A stretch of DNA of 64,000 nt from Crocodylus rhombifer. Its lineage: Eukaryota > Chordata > Crocodylia > Crocodylidae. Each line of letters opens with the position of its first letter. Position 1 is the stretch's first letter. The notes under the pieces were generated by a model. The model did not search any database and was not told the DNA's origin. It saw only the letters and a program-made list of their open reading frames with translations. The stretch is from assembly GCA_038503035.1 (NCBI GenBank), contig JAVSML010024594.1:212367-276366 (forward strand). The letters are read 5' to 3'. The translations under genes were made by a program, and so were the position numbers. Below, piece by piece: positions 11,501-23,710 of the stretch.

Positions 11501-13654
11501 TTGTAGCAGTTGGTCTATCCAAGTTATAGCTGTGCAAAAGTCAACACTTTATCCAAAGGTCACAGCTTTTTTGCCTTTCTAAATACTTTAGTCCCATCTA
11601 AGTAGCAACTGACTGCTTCTCACACGCAGGGTTGGTAGCTTCATCCCCACTGGGGCTTTGGGAAAAATAAAGACAAAGCTGCAGATCGAACTGAAAATCT
11701 TAAAAAAAAAATACGGCTGTAATTTAAGTACTACCGCTTTGTATAAGTGGGTTGCAACAAGATCTGCAACCCAGACTCTCCTGGCCATGGTAATGGGCAC
11801 TGAAAATGAGACCATCGGCAGGAGGGGTCATCAAGAGAAGGGTCCCATGGGCTCCAAGATTCCCCCTTGTAGGGATGGAAAAAGCCAAATTCAAGTTCCA
11901 AGCATCAGCAAACCCCGCGCGGGAGGACAGCTACGTGCAAGAGCTGTAAGAGTAGTTCCAGCAAGGCCACGGCAGGCTCCAAGACTGGTGAAGCAGACCA
12001 CGACCAGGACCAATCTGTTGTGTGGCCAGAGAGAGGGCAGAGACCCAAGCCAATGCCTCTGCAACTGAACTGGGAGGTTTTCTGGATGTTGGCAGGACTG
12101 CCTCAATGTCCTGAGGAAAAGATCGACTTTTATTAGATGTTTAGGATTGTGAATCCAAAAAAAGATGACAAAGCCGGTAGGGAAATACGTATCGGGCTTA
12201 GCCAGCCAGCATCTGTGCCATCAGGGGAACCACCCAGCTGCTTTCACAGGGGAAAGTTCAACGTGCGGGTGTAAGAAGGACGCGTTCTCGAGGGTAAGGA
12301 GGAGTGGGAAAGGGAGCCCTTTCCTGCAGCCCAAGAGAAAGGGGCTTGCTGGGCATTTTGGCTCCTGAACATAACTTCTGGTCCCGTGTCTTTGCTGTAA
12401 CAGATGTTGAGTTCTGACGAGACCCCATCTGTTGAGGCCCCAGAGTCCAGGGAAGTCACACGCGTGCTAATGCACTCTCTATCACAGGATGGCTAATGGC
12501 AGCACTGCTGGATGCTGGTCCATCCAGAGACCTCGTGGCTGGGGTGGATCCTCAGCCGGCGCAGCCTGTCTCCGCTTCCCTTGGGAGCTCCTTTACAAAG
12601 GAGGGTCTTCCCTTCCTGCACCAGGCTGCGACGTCTAGGAAGGATTGGCAGCCATGCTGTTTGTGCCTGGCGGACCCCCTTTTGGGGATCCCTTACTCGT
12701 GCACCACCAGAGACGCTCGTAAGATCAGCTTCTGGAGCAAATCTTTTGGTTCTTTGGCCCTTTTGAGAAAACACCAGCTTCTGCAGGGAAACGTTTTCCC
12801 CAAGAAGCATGACCTCCACTGTTCGTGCCCGTCTTCAGCAGGCCAAGAGGAAGAGCAGTTGCACCTGCTGTCTGAGACGCCTGAAGCAAGCCTGAACATG
12901 GCTCAAGTATCTAAAGTTTCAAAAGAACTGAATGAAGTAGGAAAATAATCTGTATATTTTCTGTCTAATTAACAACAGACTGAACTGAAAAGGGATGTTT
13001 GTTCCCCACCTGCTCCAACTGGCAGAGGGGGAGGGATGTTCCTAGTGTTGATCTGTTGAATATAGGACACAAGAGAACAGTGCTGGCCCTTTCATAGCCA
13101 ACTATTGCTCAAAACGGATCACTGGCCATGCAGCCACGCAAGCAACGGTTACTGCAGGTTACCATAAAGACAACAGCATGCGCAAGAACCTCCAGATTGC
13201 CCATCACCTTTTCTCCTACACATCTGTATCATTAATAAAGCATCTGCAGTGTAATTGGGAATTGGAGGCGAGTAGAACATGAACTGAATTTTCTATCAAA
13301 AGCAATGACACAAGGAACAGTGCACTGAGCGTGCTACCCCTGTTCAGACACAACGCAACAAAGACCTCAGCTTCCAAGTTTCCTTGAGGATGCTGCAGAA
13401 TTTATAGCGTGTGCCAAGCGGCCCTGGAGCCGTGGCTCCCAGGGGCTGGAGAGAACCAGGCTGCGGCTGCTAGAGCGCCTGGCTTAGGGAATCAAAGGTA
13501 CAGTAACTTTGCCTTGTGCCCTGCTGATGACACTGTGGACTGGAGCATGGTAAGCCCGATTTCAGACATTTCTGTGGAAATGTCCATTGTGCCACAGGCG
13601 CACACTAGGGAAAGCTACACGTCTGCGCAAGGAGACGACTGCTCCGGCACCCAC
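8533..13654 (-). other. ZFHX3: ZFHX3 last intron
   Basis: This intron is bounded by a GTGGGT donor (13654-13649) and a CTCTCTCTAG acceptor. Splicing joins phase 1 to phase 1 and restores SNT-ALTSPKP. The acceptor-proximal 1 kb is GC-rich; the rest is unremarkable. The segment at about 11300-11590 resembles a degenerate amniote interspersed repeat, but I could not name its family. The AT-moderate, non-repetitive block at about 13080-13330 could be regulatory. No nested gene was seen. Confidence 0.85.
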
Positions 13655-16600
13655 CTGTGTTGGATGGAGTGAAGCCTGGCAAGGACGGGCTGTTGAGGCC
13701 TGGGAGCAAGACGGGAGGGATGCCCTGCAGTGCCGGGTACGCAGTAGGAAGGTTCAGAGCTTGCAGAGGGGTATTATCAAACATGCCCTGCTGCTGAGCT
13801 GCCAGACCAAGAACCTCATTGGCTTTCTTGATCCGGTCCAACTCCTGCTGAGCCATCAACTGACGTACGGTTGCTGGGTCAAAGTACTCCTTCTCCTTAT
13901 CCAACTGGCTTCCAATGGTTTCTTTAACTTTGGAGATATGCTGTTGAGAGAAGATATGGTCACGTACAGACAGCCGAGCGCTGTACTTGATGCCACACAA
14001 AGTGCACTCTGTTTTGGGTCCCTCATAACTTGTTTGGTTTATGCCAAAATGCTTGGCCATGCTGAGCTTGGATTTCTTCTCCTTGGCCCTAGCATTCTGG
14101 AACCAGACCTGAACAACTCTCTTTGGCAGTCCAATGTCATTGCCCAGGACCTCACACTCCAGCATGGTGGGTGTCCTGTAGTCATTAAAGCATGACTTCA
14201 GAACCTTGAGCTGGAGATTAGTCATCTGAGTGCGAAAACGCTTCTGCCCTGGCCGATCCCCGCTCTCTCCAGACTTGCTGGCCGAACCACTTGCACCGGG
14301 GCTGGGTGAGCAGGGGTCTGCAAGGCTGGATGTTTCACTATAGTCCACAGTACCTTCATTATCGTACTCTTTGCTGTAAAAGCTGGGAGCTGGGCTGACT
14401 AGGCCAGAAGACAACCGATCTTCATACTCAGACATTGCTATCATGGCAGCCTTTGTCAGACCCTCGCTGGGTCCTGATGTTGATTTGGTTTCAGTTGCAA
14501 TCCCCGTGGCACTATCGTTGTCTGCATTGCCTTCGTCTCCAGTTGTAGTGTCTGTGATCGCAGTGTTGACAGAAGAACAGTCGTCATTGTCCAGCTTCGT
14601 TTGGTCAAAACTCAGGTTAACCGAGGACATGGAGGGACTTTCGAAGTCTTCTATCCCTTCTACCTTAATGGAGGACGGACTAAGCAGCGTTCTGGGCGAC
14701 AGCTCCATGCTTTTGTTCACCGGCGAGAGGGGAACACCCTGACTGTCGCTGCCAGTTGGCGGCATGTGGGAAAAGCTGCTTGCTCCATCAAAGATGTCTC
14801 CCTTCATTTGGAGCCCCCCGTCACAGTCTAAAAGCATAGCAGACAGAGTCAAGTTGTAGCCAGCTCTCTTGGCCTCGTGCCAATGACGGGATCGGATGTG
14901 CGCTTCCAGAGCTGTCTTGGCTTTGAAGAGCGCTCGGCAGAAAGGGCAGCGCCTGTGGGCTTGGGCAGGCCCCACCGCTCTGAACTGTCCCTTCCTTTCC
15001 CGGGCTCGCGTGTTCTGAAACCAGACCTGCACGACGCGCTTCTTCAAGCCCACTTCGTGTGCAATGTGATCCAACATCTTCCGCGTTGGGTTGGAGTCCA
15101 GCAAGTACTTCTGGTAAAGGATCTCCAGCTGTTCGGGGGTAATCGTTGTCCTCAGCCGCTTGTCTCGCTGAGGCTCTTCTCCCCCCGTCCCGCTGTCGTT
15201 TTCCCCGGGGCTTGCACTGGCCTTTTCCTCCAGCTTTCTCTTCAGCGTGTTCATTGTAGATGTTGGTGTTGAGGGCGAAGTGGCCGAGCTGGCTGGAATC
15301 TGAGGCAGGGCTCCCGATAACAGCTGGCTCGCAAGTAGTGGATTACTGGGGTCAAAAAGCATGAAAGGCATATCTAGCGTCCTGTCCAGGAACTGGGGGT
15401 GTATAAACTGGTTCTGTGCACTCAGAAAATGAAGCTGCTGATGCTCCTGCCAATGCTCGAAGGAAGGGAAGGCCAGTTTGCACTGGTCACACTGGTATGG
15501 GATTAACTGAGGAGGTAGGTTTGCCAGCTGCTGAGGGGTAGACGTATGAAGGGGCTTGAGGGAAAGATGCGAGAGCTGAGATGGGCTTGGACTCGATGGA
15601 GGCAAAGAGCACTGGGGTGTCTGTGGAAGGGGTGGCTGTTGCTGTAATGAGCTGGGGGAGGATAACTGAGAGAGCTTTTGGTGTGTCAAACTGGTCTTCT
15701 GTTCTCCTTGGTCCTGCTGCTGCTGAGGCTCTTGCTTTGGTTGCACTTGCTTCTCTTGAGTTTGGTTTTGCTGTGTACTGGGAGGTTCAGGCTGCTTTGG
15801 TTTCTCATCTGTAGCTTCTGTAGTTTTACAAGTATAGGTGGAAGAGTCCTCCGCCTCAGTGGTGAGCTGTAAGAAAGCTGAAGAGGTTGCATTAGCGGCG
15901 GAGGTTGGGGTGCTATACGCTTGCGAGGGCATCGGCGTGCTGCAGGAGGAGCTGGTCGGAGTCAAGAGCTCCGTTGCGTCCATCGAGTCTTCGTTCTGGC
16001 TGTCGTCCTGTCCATCCTCATCCTCATCTTTGTAACAAAGCTTCTTCTGGTGTTTGATAAGATCAAAAATGCGCTGAAAGACTAGACTGCACTTTTTGCA
16101 CTGGTAGTTCAAGTTGCTCGTTCGAATGTATCTGTCGTTCGTCAGCTCCCGCCGTTCCCCGTCTTTGCCTTCTCCCTGATTCTCATAGTTTTTCCTAGCT
16201 TTCTGGCGGGCGTTCTGGAACCAGACCACTATAACGCGCGTAGGGAGGTTCAGCAAGTTAGAAAGTTGCTCGAATTCATCATCCTTTGGATAAGCATTGG
16301 CATCGAAGAAGTCCTGCAGCACCCGAAGTTGGTAATCTGTAAACCGTGTCCTGGAGGACCGCTTGCTACCCCAGTACTCCTGCTTCTGAGGCTCAGGAGA
16401 GGGAGGTCGCGAGTCAATCTTCAGCTCTTCCAGGCTGGTAATGGGAGGGTTGCTGAAGTTGTAGGGGGAATCTTTGTTGCGCTGGCGTTCTTTGAACAGG
16501 GTGTTTCTGAACCAGTGCTTGATCACTTTCTGTGGCAGCCCAGACTTGTCAGCCATCTCTTTGATCTGCTCCTCACTTGGGGAATTGTTGATATCAAAAT

Positions 16601-17861
16601 ACTGCCGAAGCACTCGGAGCTGGTCGTCCGTGATGCGAGTGCGCGGCCTCTTGTTCTGCTGCTGCTGGAGGAGGCTGGGGTTCAACTGGTGCTGGTACAG
16701 CTGGGCCAGGTCTGCCGGCAGAGGGTCTACCGGCCCAAGCTGGGGCGGCAACTGAGCAGGCAACGTTTGCAGCGGCATTGTTTGCATCATCAGTGGAGAA
16801 AAGATGGGCAGCTCCATTGGCATGGAGAGCTGGGTGAGCGGCACAGACGGCTGAGCTGGTGCGATCGTCGGAGGGGTTATCGGCGGGGCGGAGGCTGGAA
16901 TGGTTGGAGTGGAAGCTGGCTGCGGCGGTGCTGGAGGGAGCGGGGGCGGCGGCGGGGGGGGTGGCGGCGGGGGCTCTGGCGTCTGGGGCCGCAGGGGATA
17001 CAGCTTATCGTAATGCTCTCTGTACTGCTTGGCAAATCTCTCCAGCTGCTTGAAGGGGAAGTAGTGTTGGTGCACGTGCTCTTGGTGGCTCTTCAGAATG
17101 AGGATGTTTGAGAAGAACTTGCCGCACGTGTCGCACTCCAGCTTTTCCAAGTTCTCGCCCTGCTCCGTCTTCCCGTTCTTCTTCTGCACCTTCTGCTTGT
17201 TCTCATTGTACTGAATGACCAGCTCGAAGCCGAAGTTCTCCAGCAAGGCTTTGGTAGCGTTCCCTCTTGCATCAGAGGCGATGCGTGGGGGCAGCAAGGA
17301 GGGCTCTGCGCTGGTGCCCGGCGCAAAGTCCTTCTTGTCTTTGGGCTTGAGGCTGTCAGGCAGAGGCTCCTTGGACCCTGAGCTGCTGTCCACCCTCTCC
17401 GTGCTGTCCCTCTCCCTCTGGCTTTCTTTCTCCTTCTCCTTCACGATGGATTTGTTCTTCTTCTCCGAGTGCTGGCTCTGCTGGACGAGGACCGAGTGAG
17501 ACTGCGAGAGGGAAAGCTGCCCTTGCTGCTGCTGCAGTATCTGTGTGTGGCTCTGCTGGGGGAGCTGGACCTGAGCCTTCAAATCCTCCAGCAGACTCGG
17601 CCCACTACCCGTCAGCGTCAGCGCCCCGCTGGTCACAGGCAGACTGACTTCAGGGCTGAGCTGGAACTCGGCGCTCGGGATGTAAAACGGGAAGAGAAGA
17701 TGCTGCTGCTGCTGCAGCTGGAGCAGGGTCTCCGTGGTCATTGGGAAGTGTGGCAGGAGAGTGGGGTTGAACAGCTGGGACTGCAGGAGGGCAGCCTGCT
17801 GCTGGAGCTCTTGTTGCAGGTGGGCCTGGACTTGGGCTTGAGCCTGTGCCAACGTCTGAGC

Positions 17862-17915
<54 letters not shown>

Positions 17916-19132
17916 CCTGGATGCAATCATATCCGCCAGCTTCTTCCGGTTTACCTCCTTGGGCTCAGAAGGGGAGATGTTGGCGCTAATGGGGTTGCTT
18001 AAAGGTGGGATTCCCACGTTGTCACTGGATACCTGGTTGAGCAAGCTGGGGATCGGTGCTGTGGCAGTGTTACTGGTGTTGGTGGTTGTGAAGGCGTTGG
18101 AGCTACTAGTGTTCACTGGGCTCGGTGTGGATGAGCCCAGAGAGATACTACTGCTGCTGCTGCTCCCAGTGTTACCAGCTCCGTTACTATTGCCACTGCC
18201 ACTGGCTGCCTCCAGTTTGGCAGCCCGGGCCTTGGTCTGGTGCAGGACAGACCTCATGTGGATCTCCAGGGTGGAGCTCTGGCTGTAGGCCACGTTGCAG
18301 GTGTTACACTTAAAAGGTTTGTTGTCTGGGCTGCTGGTAGGTTCGGGCTGCCCAGTAGCAGACTCCTGGAGGGCTCGTTTCAGTTTATGCAAGTGAGAAA
18401 CTGAATTGTAATGGACCAAAAGAATGTTCTTTTGTGTGAAAGACTCCTTGCAAACTGTGCACTTGTAAGGGCGAGATGGGTCCAGAAACTTCTCCATGGT
18501 GAAGTTAGGACCTTTCCTGAAGGGCAAGGCCCTCTTTGGCTCCGAGCCAGAGTCTTCTTGCACTGATCCAGAATCGCTGCCAGTAGGACTTTGTTTATCT
18601 TCCAGGTCGCTCTCCTCCTCCTTATCCTCCTCCACAATTATAGTGTGGTCTTCCGCTAGCGAGGGATCACCCATTGCCAAGAGGTCTCCGTTCACCAGAA
18701 GCCCTCCGTAAAGCTGCTGAATATCTGCTTCGCTCAGCTCCAGGTGACTGGTCTCCAGGTGCTTCTTCAGAGCTTGGAAAGTCCGGAAACTGCGCTGGCA
18801 AAGACAACACATTGTGGCTGCTCTGATGACGTGGTATTGAGAATGGAGCTGCAGCTTCTCAATGGTTTTGAAGGCCAGGCTGCACTGGTTGCAACGGTAT
18901 TTGTAGACGTGCCGGTCGGACACTGGCAGTTGTGGCCGTTTGGCATGAACCTCATTGAAATGTGTCTGGAGGGCTGCTGAACTTTTGAACACCTGGTTAC
19001 ACCCCTTCTTCCAGCACAGGAAGCCAGAGTCCTCTCTGGTGGAGCTCTGATCGGCAGAGGCCGACTTGGGGTCCCCGCCGTGCTCTGTGTTCTCAGCCGA
19101 CAAGAGGCTCTTTCCCGACTCCTCGCAGGTCT
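13655..19132 (-). CDS. ZFHX3: ZFHX3 giant penultimate exon: four homeodomains and ten zinc fingers
   Basis: This 5,478-nt exon encodes the core of ZFHX3 (ATBF1), a nuclear transcription factor that binds AT-rich sites. The acceptor reads TTCTGTTTCAG (AG at 19134-19133). The first two bases complete a Glu codon split from the 103-nt exon, giving [12 protein letters not shown]. The donor is CACAG|GTGGGT at 13655/13654. In order: fingers near 19016, 18905-18840, 18815-18755, 18470-18395 and 18320-18240; an 18-residue polyglutamine; a finger at 17150-17080; an 11-residue polyproline; homeodomains 1 and 2; a finger at 16110-16038; a Gln/Ser/Thr-rich linker; a finger at 15505-15440; homeodomain 3; a finger at 14955-14875; an acidic Ser-rich region; homeodomain 4; and a finger at 14015-13945. 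No frameshift or stop interrupts it. ZFHX4 is the nearest paralogue, but the linkers match ZFHX3. An open-frame extension past the donor is intronic. Confidence 0.97.
14067..14246 (-). other. Homeodomain 4 of ZFHX3
   Basis: A 60-residue homeodomain starts [10 protein letters not shown] and has the recognition helix [15 protein letters not shown], with canonical Trp48, Phe49, Gln50 and Asn51. A Ser/Pro-rich stretch lies before it, and a C2H2 finger ([10 protein letters not shown]) follows about 20 residues after it. Confidence 0.95.
14985..15164 (-). other. Homeodomain 3 of ZFHX3
   Basis: A 60-residue homeodomain starts [10 protein letters not shown] and has recognition helix [15 protein letters not shown] with Gln50 and Asn51. 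It is followed almost at once by a C2H2 finger ([10 protein letters not shown]). Confidence 0.95.
16185..16364 (-). other. Homeodomain 2 of ZFHX3
   Basis: A 60-residue homeodomain starts [10 protein letters not shown], with recognition helix [15 protein letters not shown]. It lies about 37 residues after homeodomain 1, so the two form a close pair. A C2HC-like finger ([10 protein letters not shown]) follows. Confidence 0.95.
16476..16655 (-). other. Homeodomain 1 of ZFHX3 (Arg at position 50)
   Basis: A 60-residue homeodomain starts [10 protein letters not shown], with recognition helix [15 protein letters not shown]. Position 50 is Arg, not the usual Gln; Asn51 is kept. As I recall it, human ZFHX3 has the same residue, so this is a family trait and not damage. 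Position 50 influences which bases 3' of the TAAT core are preferred. Confidence 0.95.
16941..16973 (-). repeat. Polyproline-encoding tract
   Basis: Eleven consecutive proline codons follow LRPQTPE and precede a Pro/Ala-rich linker leading to homeodomain 1. GC-rich CCN codons make it a length-variable tract. Confidence 0.9.
17862..17915 (-). repeat. CAG/CAA repeat encoding 18 glutamines
   Basis: On the coding strand, 6 CAG, 1 CAA, 10 CAG and 1 CAA codons lie between MIASR and AQTLAQAQ. The longest uninterrupted CAG run is 10. The same site is a polyglutamine in human ZFHX3, with a similar number of residues. Confidence 0.95.
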
Positions 19133-21313
19133 CTGAAACAGAACAAAAGAGGAAAAGGATGAAGAGGTAGCAGGAGAATATCTGCAGCCGTGCAGACCAG
19201 GCTCATCTCGGCCAGGCGTCTATGATCTCCATAACGATCGCACGCCTATTTCTTGATTTGGATTCCGATCTGTTACTTCCTCTGCCCTGACCATGAATAG
19301 AGGCTTTTCCTATTGCCACAAGGACTTTTAGGTGGGGGTCACAGACTGCTCATTTGCTCTTTGGCAAACTGGCGGGCACCAAAACATTATCCCCAAGCAG
19401 GACAGAAGTTATCCCTAATATTTTTCCTGTATTTTCATTTTTGAACTTCATCCCCTTGATGCTATTCCCCCCGCTGCCAATTCCATGCAATTTCTCCTCC
19501 TGGTTATTCTTCCTTTGAATATCTAAATCTTCCTCATAAATTAAGCTGTCCAGCCACCCAATGAGCTCCATCACTTTTCCCTGATGCCCTTGCCGTTGGC
19601 CACAACCTTTGGGATGAGAAAGTGCCCAGTCCCAACACAATAACCAGGGCACGGCTCTGCCAACGTTGCAAAGAAAGGAAATTCCTCAGACCTGCAGAAG
19701 AATGCGCTGCACTCAGAAACTTGCATCCTAACCATGCAGCTGGAAGATAGCACTCACAAATATTCTTGCCTCAGAGAGGGAACGAAAATCGGTGGCTGCC
19801 GGACAGACTTCACTGAAGGCTACTGTGGCCGGAGGGAGATTCAGGTCCGTGGGAAGAGAATACCGTACCACCTTTCTGCCGGGCTCTAGGCAGAGCGGTC
19901 TTGCCAGGACAGGCAGGGCTGTTGCACTGGCACGTGCTGAAAACAGGATCTGATGAACCAGCGCGTTTCTAGCTGCTCCAGCTAAGACAATAGTGTCCAC
20001 GCAGAACTGAGCTGGCTACCTGCAAACCCTGTCTCACAAAGGAAGGGACAGTTGTCTAAATCTCAAATTTCCTTCTAGACTTCTCTCTCTGAGAGCCCTT
20101 CATCAGCGTCTTCTACCCTGTTGGGACTCCGGCCAGAGACTACTATCACCTCCCTCCTGGAGTTTAGAAGTTTCTGCATAGGCAGCTCAGGACATCACTA
20201 TCCTTTTCTTGGAGCCATGTAACACTAAACGCTCCGGTCTAATTAGGTGGCTGCTATCACAAATAGGGCAACACAGTGCCAGGGTAAAAACCGCCAAGGT
20301 AGTTCTGGGCTGGATATGCAGCTGCAACTTGAGAGCAGCAGTGCAAACTTCCCTGAATTGCCTTGCTTATGAATCTCAGCCACGATTGGGAGAGACCACG
20401 CCTCAGTGACAAGGTCCGCAGTTCATTCCCCGTGGCCCAATTAGCCTTTGGCCTTTTCACCGACTCGTCCTAAGAGGGTGCTGAGTGGCTGCTGTGGTGA
20501 TGCGAACACCTGGACTCTATTCAGGTCACATATGCCTAGAAGAGGAGGCAGATGGCTAAAAGCCCTGGTGCTGCTGAGCCGTCACCAAGCAGAAATGCTA
20601 AGCAGCTTCCGTGAGGTCAACCGACCGACTTCAGATCCACACCAGACAGGGCAGAAAGCACCCGGCCCAGGACGGGGCGAGGCGACCGGTGTAGCGGGTA
20701 AACAGCTGCCGATCTCACTACCAGCCTCGGAGCTCTCCAGTCCCTCAGTTTTAATTTGTTTTAGCTCCTGTTTTTAAGGAAGCTGGACCCTCTTCTCCAG
20801 GGCTACTGGCTCTGCATCTGTGCTCCAGATGAGCAGGGCTCGACAAAAACCTTAAGGGGTGACTTTAAGCTACTTCCCCACTATCCCGATTTGGAGTCAT
20901 CTGAGCCAGGACATGGCACCAAGCTGAGCAGCCTGAAGACAGCTCTCCTGAGCGCGGGCTGCCCGTGGGTGCTCGGGGCTGTCTGGCAGCTGGGGCCCAG
21001 CCGGGTGCAGTGGTGCCCCGGTCCACACCTTGGTCACATAACAACCCAGCCCAGACAGAGCAAGCAGCGCTAGGCGGAGCCGTGAATCAGGCCCTCAGAC
21101 ACGGGGCTCGTGACCCGAGTCCCCTTCGGACCCAAGCATGTGCCGTCCATCTCTCAGACGTCCTGCCCTCGGCACTAGCTTCCTTCAGTACGAGTGAGCC
21201 ACAGGCACGCGAACTGCTCGGGCAAGCAACGACACCGAGGACTTTGCCTCCCCGTGCACACGCCAGCCAGAAGAACATGATTCATCTAACACCGGCTTCA
21301 TACAGACACTAAC
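19133..21313 (-). other. ZFHX3: ZFHX3 intron between the 103-nt exon and the giant exon
   Basis: The donor is CCTG|GTTAGT at 21314/21313 and the acceptor is TTCTGTTTCAG|AG at 19133/19132. Splicing is phase 1, joining G to AG to make the Glu codon of KQP-E-TCEESG. The 2.2 kb between holds only short chance open frames and no repeat that I could name. Confidence 0.9.
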
Positions 21314-21416
21314 CAGGCTGCTTCCCCGTCTCTTCAGCGTTGGGGTTCCCATCTCTTTCTGGAGTGGATGCTGGAAGAAACATACTGCTGGGCATCATCA
21401 CCTCAGGTGTCGTCAC
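21314..21416 (-). CDS. ZFHX3: ZFHX3 103-nt coding exon
   Basis: This short exon encodes [15 protein letters not shown], then [19 protein letters not shown], plus the first base of a split Glu codon. I recognise it because human ZFHX3 has [16 protein letters not shown] at the same place, directly before the segment that opens the giant exon. The acceptor reads CCCCCATCCTCAG (AG at 21418-21417) and the donor is GTTAGT. The exon starts in phase 0 and ends in phase 1. It carries no domain of its own; it links the upstream zinc-finger cluster to the fingers at the start of the giant exon. It is too short to stand out as an open reading frame. Confidence 0.9.
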
Positions 21417-23324
21417 CTGAGGATGGGGGTAGAGAGAAGAAAAAACAAAAATAGGAACACATTTAAAAATCTTTAAGCAGCAAAATTAGGCTCCAGCACT
21501 GCAAAGCCAGAGGTGTCACTTTTCTTAGCTCACTGAAGACTTGTGTTTATTAGACAAAGCTTGCGTCAGTCAAAAGTGTTTCTACAGTTGCATTCTGGAC
21601 ATAATTAGCACTACACACTTGAAAAATAATCTTATTATTAATATTTTTTCTTTATGCAGAATCCAGACTTTGATCACTGACAATGTTTTGTCATGGGCTG
21701 TGAAACTTCTTGTGCAACCAATTAGGTAGATAAGTTGAAAGGCCCACCTTAAGCTGCTGAAAACATAATAAGGCCCCTAATTAAATCATACCTCGTAAAA
21801 TACACTGTAATCTTGAACTAGGGAGCATTGCAGCACTGTTTTCAAAGTGTACTGATGCAGGAAAAGGAGGGGCATGAGAAAGGAAAAGTACAAATAAGGA
21901 AAAAGATGACAAGAGAAAGGATGAATAAGGAAAGACTCAAAGGAGACAGCAAACTGTCTGCAATACAGAAAGCTTTCTGTAACCCTTTACAGGCTTTGAT
22001 TGATGGCAAAAAACCCTGAAGCTTCCTCTTGGCTTTCTTCAAGATTGTACTGGAAAGCTGCATCACCATTATCAGCCCATGATTCGAAGGCTAAGGAAAT
22101 GGTGCGTTTGGATGCTCCAGTTCCAAGCCTGAGATGCTGAAGGAGCCAAGTTTTCAGTCTCAACAGATGAAGCCCCTTAACAGGATCTCAGGCTTGGCCC
22201 CCACAAAACATCCGCCACTTCTGAGCACCCGGCCCACAGTCCGCGCTGCAATCGAGACCAGGCAGCAGCTACCCCCTGCACCAGGTGCCAGCATCAGTCT
22301 GAGCAGCCTCCTGCAGAGCAAGCTGCTCGTCGGCCCCTGCGGCCCCGCCGCACCGACTCAGGAGACGGGTCTAGAGCTGTTAATGCTCCCGACCACACAG
22401 CAGCACGCGCACTTCATCATGAGTGCCAGAAAATAATCCTGGAGCTCTGACGGGCTGTGAGCTTCCTCCCACCTGCCAAGGGGACACTCTTGCCATCCCT
22501 GGGCTCGTGGTCTCCTGCTGGTCCAGCTACAGATGGCTAAAAAAGCAAGGCCGAGTGAGACTGCAATACTCCATTTTGTTTACCTGTGGAAAGAAAAGGC
22601 TCCCCTCCCCTCCCCTCCAAGGTATTCAGGGGATGGACCGCATAGGTTAAGCGACGAGTTGAGGGCACAGAGATGGTAGATTTGGACGACCTGTGAACTG
22701 TTAGCAGGCTGCAGCTGAAAGACTGAACACCTCTAAACAGGACTTGGGGTCTTTCTACCTGCACTGGTGCAAGACCTGCATCGTGGGGCCCAGTCCTGCC
22801 GTGGTGAAAGGAAACAGGAGCCAACCCGCAGAGTCGCAGACACAGAGGTCTGAGCGGAGGGACCGGGACGGCAGGCAGCCTGGCCAAGGTGTGCTGCGAG
22901 CCGCGCTCGCTGCTAGAGCAGGTGCAGAGCAGGTGAGCGAGGGAGCCACCAGCGCAGCCATTTGTGCTCCAGGCATCTGGACCCTCATGAAAAGGCACCT
23001 GCCGCTGCCAAAATCACATAGAAAGGGGCTGAGAACACCAAACTCAACCCACCTTTTTTCCCAGCAGAAAGCATTCAGATGGCTGTGGGTAGTGAGTCAC
23101 CAAGAAGTGAAAGGCCACTGATTAATTTATAGTAACCAAACACCAAGAAGGGGGAACGAGGTGGGGAGCAGAAAGGACAGACAGAAAGAGGAGCTGTCCC
23201 TCTCGGTTTTATCAGCAGGGAAAGTGCTTTCCCAGATCTTTAGGAATTATGAAAAATAAAAAATGAGAAATTAACCCCCCCCCAGCAGAGTAGAAAAAGA
23301 ATAAAATTATCTAACACCTCAACT

Positions 23325-23710
23325 GCACATCATTATAGAAAACTGTGGGCTTTTTATACGCATTACAGTAAGGCAGTCATCGCTACTAACAGACTCAGTA
23401 CGATGGATCAGTAATTGTTTTCATACACTTTAATTAGAAAAACTCAGATGGCTATGAATAATAATGGAAAAGAGAGACTTTTGCACTTGAAAGGTTGAAG
23501 TCAATCAAGTGTGAATGACGGCAAAAAAGAAAAAAAAAAAGACACCAATTCATCAGGCCTCTGTTGTCTCGACGCGTCTTTAATCATAATTCCTGATTGG
23601 GATTCAAGAAGGCAGTAAGCAGCGGTTCTTTGTCTGCCTTCACCTTCCGTCAATTAACTCTCCCCGAAATATAATCATCAACCCCACATGCTCCTCTGCA
23701 TCTTAATCCA
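23325..23710. promoter_or_regulatory. Candidate conserved noncoding element
   Basis: An AT-rich, non-repetitive block that contains CAGTAATTGTTT, CTTTAATTAGAA, ATGAATAATAATGG and TCTTTAATCATAATT. These give several TAAT/ATTA homeodomain cores, with few CpGs. It lacks transposon hallmarks. Conservation is inferred from texture only and was not tested. Confidence 0.3.

Noticed and set aside
13605..13654. Continuation of the giant-exon frame past TPSNT
   Set aside because: A consensus donor (CAG|GTGGGT) ends the exon at 13655. The tail is unlike ZFHX3, whereas splicing to 8532 restores the conserved sequence.
16266..17111. Plus-strand 281-codon open frame in the giant exon
   Set aside because: It is antisense to homeodomains 1 and 2 and the polyproline region. 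Its composition (Gly/Arg-rich runs) is explained by the coding strand.
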